Assembly (NCBI GenBank): GCA_015488075.1
Contig: WFOM01000164.1
Coordinates: forward strand, 1 to 9,286
DNA length: 9,286 bases
Direction: 5' to 3'
Source of the DNA: Helicobacteraceae bacterium
GTDB taxonomy: Bacteria > Campylobacterota > Campylobacteria > Campylobacterales > Sulfurimonadaceae
The notes under the pieces were generated by a model. That model searched no databases. It was given only the letters and a program-made list of their open reading frames with translations, and was not told the origin of the DNA. The stretch's first letter is position 1; every line of letters begins with the position of its first letter. Below, piece after piece: positions 8,092 to 9,286 of the stretch. The translations under genes and the position numbers were made by a program.

Positions 8092-8445
8092 TTGCAAAAG
8101 AGTGAATTAGAGTATTTTAAAAGTGTATTGCTTCAAAGAAAAGAGCAGATATTAAAAAATCTTAACGGTGTTGCAGAAGAGATGGATGAACTTGCAGAAC
8201 AGGAAGTAAACGATGAGGGTGATTTTGCTTCAGTAAGCAATGACAGTATGGTAGAAGGTGCAATAGCCACACAGCAAGAACATGAATTAAGAGAAATAGA
8301 AAAAGCTTTGCTGAAGATAGAAACAGGAAACTACGGCATATGTGAAATGTGTGAAGAGCCTATAGGAACACACAGGCTAAAAGTAAAACCACATGCGGTT
8401 TACTGTATAGATTGCAGAGAGGTTGTTGAAAATTCAAACCAGTAA
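8092..8445 (+). CDS. dksA: DksA/TraR-family RNA polymerase-binding transcription factor
   Basis: DksA-family proteins enter the secondary channel of RNA polymerase and, usually with ppGpp, repress rRNA promoters and adjust amino-acid biosynthesis genes. This one is 117 aa, shorter than the 151 aa of E. coli DksA but like the short Campylobacter type. An N-terminal coiled coil (about 1-75) carries at its tip D41-x2-D44-x-A46, matching the DxxDxA motif needed for activity. The C-terminal C4 zinc finger is C84-x2-C87-x17-C105-x2-C108. The start is TTG at 8092: AGGAG at 8081-8085 lies 6 nt upstream and overlaps the rlmH stop codon. Starting at a later ATG would remove the coiled-coil start. It sits 9 nt after rlmH and 24 nt before the next gene. 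Confidence 0.93.
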   Translation: MQKSELEYFKSVLLQRKEQILKNLNGVAEEMDELAEQEVNDEGDFASVSNDSMVEGAIATQQEHELREIEKALLKIETGNYGICEMCEEPIGTHRLKVKPHAVYCIDCREVVENSNQ

Positions 8446-8469
8446 TCTGTTGATTAAGAAGGAAAAACT

Positions 8470-9286
8470 ATGTATTTAAAAAGGTATACCGTTGCATCGT
8501 TTGTTTTGATGCTGCTCATTGGTTGGTATGTTTACTCATTTGTAACACAAGAGAGTATGAGTCTGTCTCTTTTTGGTTATAAATCTCCATCGCTTCCTGT
8601 GGCATTGTTAGTGGTTTTGCCTCTGTTTATACTTTATCTGGCAAGTGTTCTTCATATGGGGTTTTACTCGATTCTTGGCAGTATAAAACTGAAAAAATAT
8701 GAAAAAGACTATAACAAGCTTTTATCTGCCATATCTGATGCTTTTTTACAAAAAGACCAATCAAGCAGGTTTTACAATACACCAAGATACAGCCTTCTTG
8801 GGAAGATTGTTGAAAATTCAAAAATATTTCCAAATACAGAGCCCCTAATAAACATAGAAGATGAAAAACTTAAAAAAACAGTTGAGATTATAGACAAAAT
8901 CCAAAAAGGAGAAAGTGTAAATCTTAAAAAATTTTCACTTTCGCCAAACAACCCTTTTGTTATACAAAACATAAAAAACAGATTAAAATCCAAAGAGATA
9001 TCTCCCGAAGAGATTTTGAAAAACAGCCAGAACTATGATGAAAGTATAGTAAAGTATGCCTTTGAAGAGTATATAAAAATAGCAAAATGTGATGATATAC
9101 TAAAATATAAAAATTATATAGACTCAAAAAATATATTTGATATACTTCAAAGAGTAAATGATGATGAAAATGCAATTGAATTCAGCAATGAAGAGTATAT
9201 AGATTTGCTTCAAGACCTTGGACTTACAAAAGATGAGTATATAAAAGTTGCCAAAAAACTTTCAAAAAACATGGTCCCTGATTCAA
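8470..9286 (+). CDS. Uncharacterised two-helix membrane protein (partial, cut by window end)
   Basis: The reading frame is open from the ATG at 8470 to the right edge (272 codons seen; the C-terminus is missing). AAGGA at 8459-8463 lies 6 nt before the ATG, a good ribosome binding site. Two hydrophobic segments are visible, about 8-25 and 42-68, with a short polar linker between them. The basic stretch KLKKYEKDYNK (73-83) follows, so the long remainder is probably cytoplasmic with both termini inside. The soluble part is rich in Lys, Asn, Ile and Glu and looks helical. Cys207 is the only cysteine seen. The two-helix start vaguely recalls LapA-like proteins, but the long soluble tail does not, and I do not recognise the family. 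Its place after dksA suggests it belongs to the accD operon. I recall a membrane protein in the equivalent position in Campylobacter, but function is unknown to me. Confidence 0.85.
   Translation, partial: MYLKRYTVASFVLMLLIGWYVYSFVTQESMSLSLFGYKSPSLPVALLVVLPLFILYLASVLHMGFYSILGSIKLKKYEKDYNKLLSAISDAFLQKDQSSRFYNTPRYSLLGKIVENSKIFPNTEPLINIEDEKLKKTVEIIDKIQKGESVNLKKFSLSPNNPFVIQNIKNRLKSKEISPEEILKNSQNYDESIVKYAFEEYIKIAKCDDILKYKNYIDSKNIFDILQRVNDDENAIEFSNEEYIDLLQDLGLTKDEYIKVAKKLSKNMVPDS

Overview
The window is an AT-rich, gene-dense bacterial segment in which every gene lies on the + strand. Arg is almost always AGA, Ile is often ATA, TTG starts are used, and the one clear promoter is a TATAAT-type -10 without a recognisable -35. 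Together with the order accD – (ThiE-like) – rlmH – dksA – membrane protein, this points to Campylobacterota (Epsilonproteobacteria), probably a Sulfurimonas/Sulfurovum-like organism. The genus is an inference. I recall a similar accD–rlmH–dksA–membrane protein order from Campylobacter but could not check it here.

Region 1 (1-103) is a short AT-rich leader with a loose inverted repeat and a good ribosome binding site for gltB. Region 2 (104-5943) is gltB-gltD, both subunits of NADPH-type glutamate synthase (GOGAT), with a 2-nt gap between them. GltD oxidises NAD(P)H and passes electrons through Fe-S clusters to the FMN of GltB, which makes glutamate from 2-oxoglutarate and the ammonia released from glutamine. 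All expected catalytic and cofactor motifs are present.

Region 3 (5944-6204) is the only sizeable intergenic gap. It holds a long imperfect palindrome (about 5976-6144), made of several nested perfect arms of 9-10 bp separated by bulges, around a loop carrying GAGCGAAGCGAG. A 7-bp direct repeat (TTAGCCC) brackets it. Just downstream are an extended -10 promoter (TGGTATAAT) and a ribosome binding site for accD. The palindrome may be a MITE-like dispersed element, a terminator for gltBD, or both.

Region 4 (6205 to the right edge) looks like one operon: accD (fatty acid synthesis), a ThiE/TenI-family gene (thiamin phosphate synthesis), rlmH (23S rRNA methylation), dksA (RNA polymerase-binding regulator), and an unrecognised two-helix membrane protein cut by the window end. 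The genes overlap by 8 and 4 nt and are then separated by 9 and 24 nt.

Most of the window is conserved housekeeping DNA. I see no phage, insertion sequence with a transposase, CRISPR array, tRNA, rRNA or defence system. The parts that merit a second look are the palindrome and the unknown membrane protein.
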